A DNA stretch of 33,790 nt from assembly GCA_001873365.1 (NCBI GenBank), contig MNYZ01000050.1, forward strand, positions 1 through 33,790. Reading direction: 5' to 3'. Shown piece after piece: positions 6,644 through 17,109 of this stretch. Positions within the stretch are counted from its first letter, which is position 1. Each line of letters begins with the position of its first letter. Origin of the DNA: Oscillatoriales cyanobacterium CG2_30_40_61 (GTDB lineage: Bacteria; Cyanobacteriota; Cyanobacteriia; Cyanobacteriales; Microcoleaceae). The position numbers were made by a program, and so were the translations under genes. Under the pieces are notes generated by a model that saw nothing but the letters and a program-made list of their open reading frames with translations, was not told the DNA's origin and did not search any database.

Positions 6644-9463
6644 ATGACTCAAGCGGAGAAACATCATTTTTTATCTAGGTTTCGGGGCTATTTTTCCTCC
6701 CCCAACCCTCGGTTTGTTTCCCTAAGCAAGCAACTCCGTAGCAGTTTACTGTTTATCGGACTAATCAGTGCTTTAAGCAGTGGCGGATCATTGATTTATC
6801 TCAGTTATCAATCTCAGATTAAACAGTTGCAATCTATACAAGAAGAGCGATCACGAGTTATTGCTTATCAAATTAATAACTATTTAGATGATCTGCAACG
6901 GAAATTAAATTTTTTAGCCCGGGTTAAAGGCTTAACTGATTTATCCCCTGATATTCAAAAAAAATTAATAGAAGGATTAGTTCGCCATAATCAAGCCTAT
7001 CATTTAGTTGCTATTTTAAATCGTCAGGGAGAGGTGATTACATCTATACTCACTGACGATCAAACTTTGAGAAACAATTATACAGATTCTCCGTTATTTA
7101 TTCGATCTTTTAAACAACAGGAAGATTATGTAGGAACTATTGAGTTTGATCCTCATGATCGAAAATATAAAATGGTGATGTCCGTTCCGATTAGAGATCA
7201 ATTTGATCAGATTAATGGGGTTTTATTCGTTGAAATTGACTTAGGTTTTCTGGCTTTTATTCTGTCTCAAACCCAAGGGGGTAAAACTGGATATGTTTAT
7301 GTTGTAGATGAACAAAATCGAGTTTTTACGGCTACTCAAAATAGGTCTAAAATATTTAATATTCAGAATTTAAAAAATTCTACTATTATGGATTCTATTC
7401 AAACGGCTTTAGATCATAAAAAATTAAACATAAATCGTTATCTAGGATTGAAAAATGTAGAAGTTTTGGGCGCGACAGCAGTGATTCCTAGTGTGAATTG
7501 GTTTTTAGTCGTTGAACTTCCGATTACAGAAGCCTATTCTCCTATTTATCAGATGATTTTTGTGATGGGAGGAACTGTTATTTTAATTACAGGTTTTGCC
7601 GTTGGTATTGGTATATTTTACAGTCAGCAAATTATTGTACCGCTCAAACAATTAACAAATGCAATCATTAAAATTAGTCAAGGAGATTTAAAAACCCAAG
7701 TTGATGTGCAGTGTTCTAATGAATTAGGCGTATTAGCCACCGCTTTTAATCAAATGACCACTCAAATTGATCAGTTATTCACAGCCATTGAAAAAGAACG
7801 AAGTTTTATTTCAGCTATTTTAGATATCGCCGGAGCTTTAGTAATTTTAATGGATGCAAAAGGTCGCATTGTCCGATTTAATCGCGCCTTTGAACAAACT
7901 ACTCAATACAGCTTTGATGAAATTAGAAATATGTATGTTTGGGATATATTTTTAAGCCCAGAGGAAGCTACTAAAGTTAAATCAAATTTTGCCTTTTTAC
8001 TGATTGATCAATTTCCCAAATATTATGAAGCCTGTTGGAACACAAAAAATGGAGATCAACGAATTATTAGTTGGTCGGATACTGTCTTACTTAATGAAGC
8101 CAAAGAAATTGACTATATTGTTAGTATGGGTGTGGATGTAACCGAACAACGAAATACAGAAAAAGTATTGAGAAACACTGAAAAACTTTATGCAACATTA
8201 GCTGAAGTTTCTCCCGTGGGAATTTTCCATACTGACCCGGAGGGTAACTATCTTTATGTGAATCAAAGATGGTGTGAAATTGCTGGTTTAACCCCAGAAG
8301 AAGCCATGGGAAAAGGTTGGTCGCAGGCGATTTATTCCGAAGATAGAATCCAAGTCTTTCAAAACTGGGAAAACTGTGCTAAAAATCACGTTCAATTTAA
8401 TTCTGAATATCGCCTACAACGCCCTGATGGTAAGATTACTTGGGTTTATGGTCAAGCTGCTGCGGAGATAAATTCTGATGGGCAAGTTATTGGTTATGTC
8501 GGTACAATTACGGATATAACCGATGCAAAACAAGCGGAAGCAGCGATGCGACAAGCTAAAGAAGAAGCCGAAATTGCCTTAGTTAATTTTCGCAAAGCCC
8601 AGACCCAATTAATTCAAGCGGAAAAAATGTCGAGTTTGGGTCAATTGGTGGCAGGAGTTGCCCATGAAATTAATAATCCGGTTAACTTTATTTATGGTAA
8701 CTTAATTCATGCTCAAGAATATACGGAAACCCTATTAAGTTTAATCGACATCTATCAAACTCATTATCCCGACCCCCCGGCTGAAATTATTGATTTTGCC
8801 GAGGATGTTGAACTTGATTTTTTAATTGAAGATTTTCCAAATATTATTAATTCTATGAAAATGGGGTCGAACCGGATTAGAGAAATTGTACTTTCCCTGC
8901 GTAATTTTTCCCGCTTGGATGAAGCGGATATGAAGGCGGTTAATATCCATGAAGGAATTGATAATACCTTGTTAATTTTACAAAATCGTTTAAAAGAAAA
9001 TCCTCAACATCGAGGGGTTAAAATTGTTAAAAAATATGGGACTATCCCCTTGGTAGAATGCTATGTGGGACAATTAAATCAAGTGTTTATGAATTTAATT
9101 TCTAATGCTATTGATGCTTTACAAGATTCTGGTAGAAATTGCCCTCTTATCAATCAACAAAATTCCGATCAAATTACGATTGAAACTGAATTGATTGAGC
9201 AAAATAAAATCAGGATTAAAATTGCAGATAATGGTGTAGGAATGTCGGAAAATGTAAAATCTAATTTGTTTGATCCCTTTTTTACTACAAAACCTGTCGG
9301 TAAAGGAACGGGGTTAGGGTTATCAATTAGTTATCAAATTATTGTCGAAAAACACAAAGGTTCAATTCAATGTAATTCCGAACTAGGTCAGGGAACAGAG
9401 TTTATCATTGAAATTCCCTCCCATCAAAAAGTAGTAAGCCCTTTAGGGCTTTCTGAACCCTAA
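6644..9463 (+). CDS. Membrane sensor histidine kinase (Cache-HAMP-PAS-PAS-HisKA-HATPase)
   Basis: 939 residues. Membrane span 1 is at about 33-54, an extracytoplasmic double-Cache-type sensor at about 55-300, span 2 at about 303-327, then HAMP (328-381), PAS (388-500), PAS (515-630) and a coiled coil. The HisKA domain has the phospho-acceptor H674 in GVAHEINNP, and a C-terminal HATPase carries QVFMNLISNAIDAL, DNGVGM and GKGTGLGLS. It is a complete kinase without a receiver, and no response regulator gene is adjacent, so its partner is elsewhere. It probably forms a unit with the upstream BMP lipoprotein (32-bp gap). Its last nine codons and stop lie inside the first copy of a 45-bp intergenic repeat, so the C-terminus (VVSPLGLSEP) is repeat-derived. 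Confidence 0.9.
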   Translation: MTQAEKHHFLSRFRGYFSSPNPRFVSLSKQLRSSLLFIGLISALSSGGSLIYLSYQSQIKQLQSIQEERSRVIAYQINNYLDDLQRKLNFLARVKGLTDLSPDIQKKLIEGLVRHNQAYHLVAILNRQGEVITSILTDDQTLRNNYTDSPLFIRSFKQQEDYVGTIEFDPHDRKYKMVMSVPIRDQFDQINGVLFVEIDLGFLAFILSQTQGGKTGYVYVVDEQNRVFTATQNRSKIFNIQNLKNSTIMDSIQTALDHKKLNINRYLGLKNVEVLGATAVIPSVNWFLVVELPITEAYSPIYQMIFVMGGTVILITGFAVGIGIFYSQQIIVPLKQLTNAIIKISQGDLKTQVDVQCSNELGVLATAFNQMTTQIDQLFTAIEKERSFISAILDIAGALVILMDAKGRIVRFNRAFEQTTQYSFDEIRNMYVWDIFLSPEEATKVKSNFAFLLIDQFPKYYEACWNTKNGDQRIISWSDTVLLNEAKEIDYIVSMGVDVTEQRNTEKVLRNTEKLYATLAEVSPVGIFHTDPEGNYLYVNQRWCEIAGLTPEEAMGKGWSQAIYSEDRIQVFQNWENCAKNHVQFNSEYRLQRPDGKITWVYGQAAAEINSDGQVIGYVGTITDITDAKQAEAAMRQAKEEAEIALVNFRKAQTQLIQAEKMSSLGQLVAGVAHEINNPVNFIYGNLIHAQEYTETLLSLIDIYQTHYPDPPAEIIDFAEDVELDFLIEDFPNIINSMKMGSNRIREIVLSLRNFSRLDEADMKAVNIHEGIDNTLLILQNRLKENPQHRGVKIVKKYGTIPLVECYVGQLNQVFMNLISNAIDALQDSGRNCPLINQQNSDQITIETELIEQNKIRIKIADNGVGMSENVKSNLFDPFFTTKPVGKGTGLGLSISYQIIVEKHKGSIQCNSELGQGTEFIIEIPSHQKVVSPLGLSEP

Positions 9464-9522
9464 AGGGTTGACTACAAGTAGTAAGCCCTTTAGGGCTTTC
9501 TGAACCCTAAAGGGTTGACTAC
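9431..9522. repeat. Tandem 45-bp two-hairpin repeat
   Basis: Two identical 45-bp copies (9431-9475 and 9478-9522) are separated by two bases. Each has the ends GTAGT/ACTAC and two small hairpins, AAGCCCT-TT-AGGGCTT and AACCCT-AA-AGGGTT. The first copy contains the stop codon of the kinase gene. The second ends one base before the uvrC stop. It may act as a two-way terminator between the convergent genes. Confidence 0.9.
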
Positions 9523-9523
9523 G

Positions 9524-11383
9524 TTAATGGAAATAATTATAGATTTCTTGGGCTAATTTCGGCCCAATTCCTGATACTTCTGCTAACTGTTCTGGGCTGG
9601 CTATTCTAATATATTCCAGGGAACGAAAATGAGCTAATAATAATTTTTGGCGATGATGTCCTAACCCCGGAATGTCATCTAAATGCGATCGCTTCATTCT
9701 CTGAGTGCGTTGATTTCGATGGAAACTAACCGCAAACCGATGGGCTTCATCCCGCAGTCTTCTTAAAAGTTGAACCCCCGGTTGTTCGGGATCAGTTTCT
9801 AAGGGAAAACTTTCCCCAGGTAGAAATATTTCTTCTCGTTGTTTAGCTAAACTTACTACGGGAATTTCCTCTAATAAATTCAGTTTTTCTAAGACAGCAA
9901 CCACCGCCGAAAGTTGACCCTTTCCCCCATCAATCATAATTAAATCCGGTTTATCGGTTGAATTAGCATAATCTCGACAACGACGCCCAATTACTTCTGC
10001 TAAACTGGCAAAATCATCGGAATGTCCAGGGTGAACGGTGGGGTTTTTAATCTTATAATGACGATAGTATTGTTGGGCGGGTAAACCTTGAATAAAAACC
10101 ACCCGGGAGGCGACCGCATCTGACCCTTGAATATGGGAAATATCATAACCTTCTATGCGCTGGGGAAGGTCGGGTAAATCGAGAATTGCTGCTAAATCTT
10201 CTAGGGCTAAGGTATGGCGATCGCTTAACTTTTGTACCCGTTCTAATTCATATTCCGCATTCCTTTCTACCATCTCAATTAAATCGGCTTTAACCTGACG
10301 TTGGGGAGTTGAAATTGTGACTTTTTTTCCCTTGCGATCGCTCAACCAATCTGTTAAAATAGATTCATCGGGTAACTCATATTGAACTAATATTTCATTG
10401 GGTATTTCAACAGCATCAACACTTTGATAATGTTCTTCTAAAACTCGTTGTAAAATTAATCCCATTTCCGTTGATTTTAACTCCGGGGGAACCTGGGCGG
10501 TAAACCCTAACCGTCCGACTAATTTTCCGGCGCGAATTTGGAATAACTGCACACAGGATTGTTCAGAATTAGCCGCCAAGGCGATCGCATCACGGGACAC
10601 CCGATCATCGGGCAAAGATACTTTTTGCTCTGCATTTAAAGACTGTAACCCTTGAATTTGATCCCGAATTATAGCCGCCGTTTCAAAGTTTAAATCTTCC
10701 GAGGCTTGTTCCATTTGTTCGGTTAAATGATCAATTAATTCCCCCGATCTTCCTTGAAAAATCATTGCCACTTTTTGGACAATTTTTCGATATTCTTCAG
10801 GAGAAATTAACAGTTGACAAACCCCAGGACAGCGACCAATATCATAATTTAAACAAGGGCGATCTTTAAATAAAGGTTTGGGACGTTGACGTAGGGGAAA
10901 AATTCGTTTGGTTAAATGTAAGGTATTTCTTAATACCCGAGTATCCACATAGGGGCCATAATAACGATCTTTAATATTGCCTAAACGCCGTTTACGGGTA
11001 ATAAAAATTCGGGGATAATCCTCCGACCAAGTAATACACAAATAGGGATATTTTTTATCATCCTTGAGCAGAACATTAAAATGGGGTTGATGTTGTTTAA
11101 CTAAATTAGCTTCTAATGCTAATGCTTCCGCTTCCGTATCGGTGACAATAAATTCTATTTCAGTAATTTGTTGTACCATTAAATAAATTCGCGGGGTGTG
11201 ATGATGCTGTTCTCGGAAATAGGAACGCACCCGCGATCGCAGTTTTTTAGACTTACCAATATAAAGAATATTATCCTGACCATCTCGCATTAAATACACC
11301 CCCGGAACCGGAGGAATATCTCTTAACTGTTTTTCTAAACGTTCTGGATCTTTAACCAAAGGAAAAGCGGCAATTAATGACAT
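9524..11383 (-). CDS. uvrC: UvrABC excinuclease subunit C
   Basis: 619 residues, typical UvrC length. It makes the dual incisions in nucleotide excision repair after UvrAB locate damage. The domains are in the expected order: GIY-YIG nuclease ([20 protein letters not shown], 26-45), a cysteine region ([13 protein letters not shown]), a UVR motif (about 210-250, [19 protein letters not shown]), the RNase H-like second nuclease ([19 protein letters not shown] and [11 protein letters not shown]), and C-terminal helix-hairpin-helix motifs ([15 protein letters not shown] and [12 protein letters not shown]). The ATG start at 11383 gives a normal N-terminus. It is divergent from the DUF29-like gene and ends against the 45-bp repeat. 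Confidence 0.97.
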   Translation of the reverse strand: MSLIAAFPLVKDPERLEKQLRDIPPVPGVYLMRDGQDNILYIGKSKKLRSRVRSYFREQHHHTPRIYLMVQQITEIEFIVTDTEAEALALEANLVKQHQPHFNVLLKDDKKYPYLCITWSEDYPRIFITRKRRLGNIKDRYYGPYVDTRVLRNTLHLTKRIFPLRQRPKPLFKDRPCLNYDIGRCPGVCQLLISPEEYRKIVQKVAMIFQGRSGELIDHLTEQMEQASEDLNFETAAIIRDQIQGLQSLNAEQKVSLPDDRVSRDAIALAANSEQSCVQLFQIRAGKLVGRLGFTAQVPPELKSTEMGLILQRVLEEHYQSVDAVEIPNEILVQYELPDESILTDWLSDRKGKKVTISTPQRQVKADLIEMVERNAEYELERVQKLSDRHTLALEDLAAILDLPDLPQRIEGYDISHIQGSDAVASRVVFIQGLPAQQYYRHYKIKNPTVHPGHSDDFASLAEVIGRRCRDYANSTDKPDLIMIDGGKGQLSAVVAVLEKLNLLEEIPVVSLAKQREEIFLPGESFPLETDPEQPGVQLLRRLRDEAHRFAVSFHRNQRTQRMKRSHLDDIPGLGHHRQKLLLAHFRSLEYIRIASPEQLAEVSGIGPKLAQEIYNYFH

Positions 11384-11397
11384 AGTTTAATTTAGAC

Positions 11398-11426
11398 TTG
11401 AATGTAAGAAATTAAATTGCTATAAT
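11398..11426 (+). promoter_or_regulatory. Sigma-70-type promoter for the DUF29-like gene
   Basis: TTGAAT (11398-11403) and a perfect TATAAT (11421-11426) are separated by 17 bp, 50 bp ahead of the ATG at 11477. Spacing and -10 box match the consensus; the -35 matches at four of six positions. Confidence 0.55.
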
Positions 11427-11476
11427 CCTATTATAACAAGACTTTTGTTAGAATTATTAAAAATCAGGATAAAATT

Positions 11477-11992
11477 ATGATTCAAGAACTAACCGATCTA
11501 AAAAATTGTATCTTAGAAGAACGTTATCAAGATGCTTTACTAATTATTAATGAACTAGAAGATATGGGAAAACAAGCAATCCTGAGAAATATAGAATCTT
11601 TCCTGGTTCGGCTGTTTATCCATTTGATTAAAAATCAAGTTGAAAAGCGATTAACAAATTCTTGGATTGCTTCAATCTCTGATTCTATCATCCAGATTAA
11701 AAAACTAAATTTAAAAGACAATAAAAATTCCTATTATATTCAAGCCGATCAATGGCAATCTTATTTGGAGGAAGCCATAGAACAAGCCATTCGCCCCGCT
11801 AGTATAGAAGTTTTAGGCGGAAGTTTAAAATCCACGCAACTGTCAATTATAATTGATCGCAACTTATTGTTAGAAACAGGCAAAAAATTACTAGATTTGA
11901 CTTATGAATATACCGTTAAAGAATTACCTAACCGTATTGATCAAGAATTAGCCCAATTATCAGGGGGTAAAGATTGGTTTGATCGGTTATAA
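11477..11992 (+). CDS. DUF29-like protein
   Basis: 171 residues. The segment NELEDMGKQAILRNIESFLVRLFIHLIKNQVEKRLTNSWIASISDSI follows the DUF29 signature (an EIEDMG-like helix, then a hydrophobic helix rich in L/H, then SW). DUF29 proteins are abundant in cyanobacteria and have no known function. They are all-helical and presumably cytoplasmic. The N-terminus is shorter and more divergent than usual. A good promoter lies upstream. It ends 33 bp before a Uma2 gene, so both could be co-transcribed. Confidence 0.7.
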   Translation: MIQELTDLKNCILEERYQDALLIINELEDMGKQAILRNIESFLVRLFIHLIKNQVEKRLTNSWIASISDSIIQIKKLNLKDNKNSYYIQADQWQSYLEEAIEQAIRPASIEVLGGSLKSTQLSIIIDRNLLLETGKKLLDLTYEYTVKELPNRIDQELAQLSGGKDWFDRL

Positions 11993-12025
11993 TTATAAAA
12001 TAGCTAAATTAAGGTTCAGGTGTTA

Positions 12026-12676
12026 ATGATGGTTCAAGCTCCTCCTTTAATCACAATACCGACGGATACCTGGGTAAAAGCGACCTGGGAAGAATTTTTA
12101 GCCTTAACCGAGAATCCTCAGTATGCTGAGGGTAAATTTTATTATGATCAAGAATATGTAAGGATAGAAATGGCTCCACTAGGTTCAGCACACGGACACG
12201 ATAACACAATTCTCTCAACGGTAATCTTAATTTATGCAGCCCTTAAAAATATTCGGATTAAAGGATTGACTAACACATCTTTTAGAAAAACAGGGATTCG
12301 AGAAAGTCAGCCCGATATTGGATTTTATATTGGCGATAACTTCCAATTCCCCCCGCGCAATAATTCCCCAATTAACTTAGATGAATTTACAGCCCCTAAC
12401 TTAATTGTTGAAGTGGCTGCATCCTCTTTTGTTGATGATATTGGTAGAAAAAGATTACTCTATGAAAACTTAGGAATCCAAGAATATTGGGTAGTTAACG
12501 TTGAAGATAATACAATTTTAGCCTTTGCGGTCGAAAATCAAGGGAGTCGATTAATCGAAGAATCCCAAGTTTTACCCGGATTAAAAATAGCCTTAGTTAG
12601 TGAAGCATTAAAACGTTCCCAAACCGAAGATGATGGAGCCCTGACACGCTGGTTAATGGGGACTATTCATTCTTAA
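12026..12676 (+). CDS. Uma2-family (DUF820) putative endonuclease
   Basis: 216 residues from the ATG at 12026; ATG 12029 and GTG 12020 are alternative starts. Family marks are TWEEFLAL near the start, SQPDIGFYIGD with the PD aspartate, and APNLIVEVAASSFVDDIGRKRLLYENLGIQEYWVVN with the catalytic-type glutamate and a following lysine-arginine helix. All expected PD-(D/E)xK-like residues are kept. Its sequence belongs to a different Uma2 subgroup from the two genes at 1620 and 2205 (a loop PPRNNSPINLDE is inserted before the E motif). The role is unknown. Confidence 0.85.
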   Translation: MMVQAPPLITIPTDTWVKATWEEFLALTENPQYAEGKFYYDQEYVRIEMAPLGSAHGHDNTILSTVILIYAALKNIRIKGLTNTSFRKTGIRESQPDIGFYIGDNFQFPPRNNSPINLDEFTAPNLIVEVAASSFVDDIGRKRLLYENLGIQEYWVVNVEDNTILAFAVENQGSRLIEESQVLPGLKIALVSEALKRSQTEDDGALTRWLMGTIHS

Positions 12677-12742
12677 TTGATCATTAAACCGGGAAAAAAG
12701 TTTTATCCTATTATTTAAAATCAGCCCTAATTTAACATAAAC

Positions 12743-12851
12743 AGGACTTACGCACCCAATCAAAGAAACCGGGTTTTTTTACGCAAATACTTCGTTTTGA
12801 CCAACAGATTCTCTAAAAAACCCGGTTTCTGGAGCCTCATGCGTAAGTCCT
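12743..12851. repeat. MITE-like element, copy 2 (109 bp)
   Basis: The ends AGGACTTACGCA and TGCGTAAGTCCT match copy 1 at 5253-5354. The inner motifs AGAAACCGGGTTTTTT and AAAAAACCCGGTTTCT are again inverted. The centre differs from copy 1. No ORF and no clear target duplication are present. Confidence 0.85.
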
Positions 12852-12984
12852 AATGAATGAATACAACAACAAATTCTATATTAATCTCTCCATTACTAGC
12901 TATCATGGCAAAAAGTGTGCTACCACTTCCACTAACGAACGTAATCCCGATGCCATAATTGCCATCCTTGTTTACCCAAACTAT
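12850..12984 (-). pseudogene. Possible C-terminal gene remnant beside the MITE
   Basis: A 44-codon open frame without a start codon reads VWVNKDGNYGIGITF followed by GSGSTLFAMIASNGEI. The composition is protein-like. Its stop codon TAG spans the MITE boundary, which suggests the frame was cut by the insertion. No family is recognised; it may be chance. Confidence 0.25.
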
Positions 12985-13040
12985 TTAATCATAAGGATTT
13001 TACCATAAATTGACAATTTAAGCGGGATCTAAGAATCATG

Positions 13041-13074
13041 TTATAATAATTTAATCATTGTTAAATTATTATAA
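13041..13074. repeat. Perfect AT-only inverted repeat
   Basis: The left arm TTATAATAATTTAA (13041-13054) and right arm TTAAATTATTATAA (13061-13074) are exact complements around the loop TCATTG. It could be an operator-like or structural site about 365 bp before the kinase ATG. Confidence 0.75.
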
Positions 13075-13439
13075 TTAAAATTAGACATTGATTGTGTTAT
13101 GTTAATCTCTTGGGAATCAGTTTAAAGAAAATTAACCTTTTTTGTAATTTAGATTACTAAAACTAGGACACTGGTTAAGTTAAAATATACTAATAACGTG
13201 GGATAAAAGCTGAACACTGGCTCTATTTTAGTAAAAACCATGAAAAAAAGGCTGTAATTCCTTATCAGTAAAGTGTTTGAGGGTTTCAATAACAGAATCT
13301 GTATCTGTTATACCCCGCTTATACAATTTCGGTTAGGGGTGTAGCTTCGATGTTAGTTTAATTCCATCACCCAATAAACCTTTTAGGAATTATCCCGAAA
13401 GGCTGAATTATATATATAGCAGAAAGGAGAAATCCAGAT

Positions 13440-14987
13440 ATGAGTCAGCACCTTTTCCAAAAAGATTCATTTAACTACACCCCCATGTTTGATCCAGTAT
13501 GGGAAGATTTAAACCAAAATGTTATTTTGGACAGAATACTAGCGGATTATGAACGCTTAATCGCAGAACGAAATTATTTAGATAAAGAATTAGGAAAAGC
13601 CCATCAAGAAATTGATCAACTGAAAACATCACTAGCAAGTTCTACCTTAGTTTGCCTTCATTTAGAGAATCAAAAAGTCAATCCTATTCAAGAACAATAT
13701 GATCAAATGACCAAGGTTTTAGAACAAGCAGAAGCTAAAACCATCAGTTTGATTCAAGCGATTCCTGATTTAATGTTCTGTATTAGTAACGAAGGATTTG
13801 TTGTAGATTATTACCCGGATAAGCAAAATATTCATCCCATAGATATCAAGGATATAATTGGCAAAAAAATTGAAGATGTGTTTCCCAAAGATTTAGCAGA
13901 TTGGACAAGATATTATCTGGAAAAAACCTTAGAAACTGGTCAAATTCAAGTAGGTGAATATGTTGTTAAAGGAGATAAAGAATGGCATCATTATGAAGCT
14001 CGCTATGTCAAAAGTGTAACCGATGAAGTCTTAGCAATTGTCAGGGATATTACCCAACTGAAACAGGTTGAAGCTAACTTAAGAGTTTCAGAAATTCAAG
14101 AGCGAGAAAGGGCATTACAACTAGAAAAAACCCTACAAGATTTACGACAAACCCAAGCCCAATTAATCCAAGCCGAAAAAATGTCCAGTTTGGGACAAAT
14201 GATGACCGAAATTGCCCATGAAATTAAAAACCCGATTAGTTCTATTTACGGAAATCTGACCTATGTTAATCAGGATATTCAAACTTTAATGGAACTGGTC
14301 AAACTCTATCAGCAGTATTACCCGGAACCCGCTTCAGAAATCAGACATTTTATTCAAACATCGGATGTTAATACTATTATTAATGAATTACCCCAGAGTT
14401 TAGAATTTATGCGCTTAGGCGCGAATCGTTTATATGATTTAGCCCTATCTTTACGGAATTTTTCCAGCTTAGATCAGCAGGAAATGGTATTGGCGGATAT
14501 TCATGGGGGTTTAGATGGAACCCTACAAATTCTCCATAATCAACTAAAATCTAAGGGAAATCATGCAGAAATTCAAGTGATTAAAGAATACGGACAAATT
14601 CCCTTAGTTAAATGCTATCCTAACCAACTGAATCAGGTATTTATGAACATTCTATCGAATGCCATTGATGCCTTAGAACAGCAACCTGTTCCTCGACAAA
14701 TTACCATTAAAACCGAATCCTGCAAAATGCACCCCGGGTCAATTATAGAAGATGCGATTTGCATATCTATTTCCGATAATGGCCCGGGAATTCCTAAGTC
14801 GGTGCAAGACCAAGTATTTAATGCGTTTTTCACTACTAAACCCCTGGGTAAAGGTACGGGTTTAGGTCTATCAATTTCTCAGCAAATTATTGTTGAAAAA
14901 CATAATGGTCGGCTCAAGTGTACTTCTGAAGACGGAAAGGGGACAACCTTTGAGATTTTCCTATCCGTCCAACCCGGTGTTTCTTAA
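13440..14987 (+). CDS. Soluble PAS-domain histidine kinase
   Basis: 515 residues with no membrane span, so it is cytoplasmic. An N-terminal coiled coil (about 35-100) is followed by a PAS-like sensor (about 101-205, AIPDLMFCISNEGFVVDYY to VRDITQLK) and a second coiled coil. HisKA has the phospho-acceptor H260 in EIAHEIKNP, and HATPase carries NQVFMNILSNAIDAL, DNGPGI and GKGTGLGLSIS. The kinase core closely resembles that of the 939-residue kinase at 6644 (shared QLIQAEKMSSLGQ, IYGNL, LSLRNFS), so they are paralogues with different sensors. There is a clear SD (AAAGGAG) before the ATG. No receiver domain or adjacent regulator is present. Confidence 0.9.
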   Translation: MSQHLFQKDSFNYTPMFDPVWEDLNQNVILDRILADYERLIAERNYLDKELGKAHQEIDQLKTSLASSTLVCLHLENQKVNPIQEQYDQMTKVLEQAEAKTISLIQAIPDLMFCISNEGFVVDYYPDKQNIHPIDIKDIIGKKIEDVFPKDLADWTRYYLEKTLETGQIQVGEYVVKGDKEWHHYEARYVKSVTDEVLAIVRDITQLKQVEANLRVSEIQERERALQLEKTLQDLRQTQAQLIQAEKMSSLGQMMTEIAHEIKNPISSIYGNLTYVNQDIQTLMELVKLYQQYYPEPASEIRHFIQTSDVNTIINELPQSLEFMRLGANRLYDLALSLRNFSSLDQQEMVLADIHGGLDGTLQILHNQLKSKGNHAEIQVIKEYGQIPLVKCYPNQLNQVFMNILSNAIDALEQQPVPRQITIKTESCKMHPGSIIEDAICISISDNGPGIPKSVQDQVFNAFFTTKPLGKGTGLGLSISQQIIVEKHNGRLKCTSEDGKGTTFEIFLSVQPGVS

Positions 14988-15004
14988 GTTCTGTCGATAA
15001 CTGA

Positions 15005-16717
<1,713 letters not shown>

Positions 16718-16726
16718 TTTTTTAAC

Positions 16727-16960
16727 CTATTCCCCCCAAGCTATTAGAGTGGGGGGAATGAAAGATACTGATAAACTTTGATCAATACCGTAATATGTCA
16801 CCGGAGATTTAGAGCCAAGATTAATTGTAAATTTAACCGGATAAGTTTGCTCCCAATAATCGGCCGTATCATGCTCATCCCAAAACTCTCCTAGATCTTC
16901 ATAGGAGGTAGCATTGGAGATAGAACTTCTAGCCATTTCGGTATTTTTTTCGTTCGGCAT
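16727..16960 (-). pseudogene. Truncated CopG-type antitoxin-like gene
   Basis: 77 residues. The N-terminal part EDLGEFWDEHDTADYWEQT followed by PVTYYGIDQSLS matches a cyanobacterial antitoxin group in which a ribbon-helix-helix-like segment should follow (typically another 25-30 residues). Here the frame runs instead into the pgm terminator hairpin and ends as FIPPTLIAWGE. So the C-terminal DNA-binding or dimerisation part appears lost. No toxin gene lies next to it. The ORF itself is open and could still be expressed as a short protein. The family assignment is from memory of the motif and is moderately sure. Confidence 0.55.
16729..16759. terminator. pgm terminator hairpin
   Basis: ATTCCCCCC (16729-16737) pairs with GGGGGGAAT (16751-16759), with one more A-T pair inside and a loop of about 11 bases, 11 bp after the pgm stop. 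It lies inside the end of the opposite-strand truncated antitoxin frame. Confidence 0.65.
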
Positions 16961-17109
16961 TGGTTATGTTCCTCGCTGATAATATTAAGGCATTATTATC
17001 TTCTTTTTGAGCGATCGCCACTTCCAAGCACCTACCCAGGTAATAGAGTTAGCCTTTGCCTATTATAACTCAGCCAGCAGAATCACTTCAACCTTGCAGC
17101 TCCCATTTT

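Larger units (their letters stand above)
12677..13439. other. 763-bp intergenic region with repeats and a possible gene remnant
   Basis: There is no intact gene. It contains a MITE-like element (12743-12851), a short open minus-strand remnant (12850-12984), and a perfect AT-rich inverted repeat (13041-13074). About 350 bp of AT-rich leader precedes the soluble kinase gene, with SD-like AAAGGAG near 13423. Confidence 0.6.
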
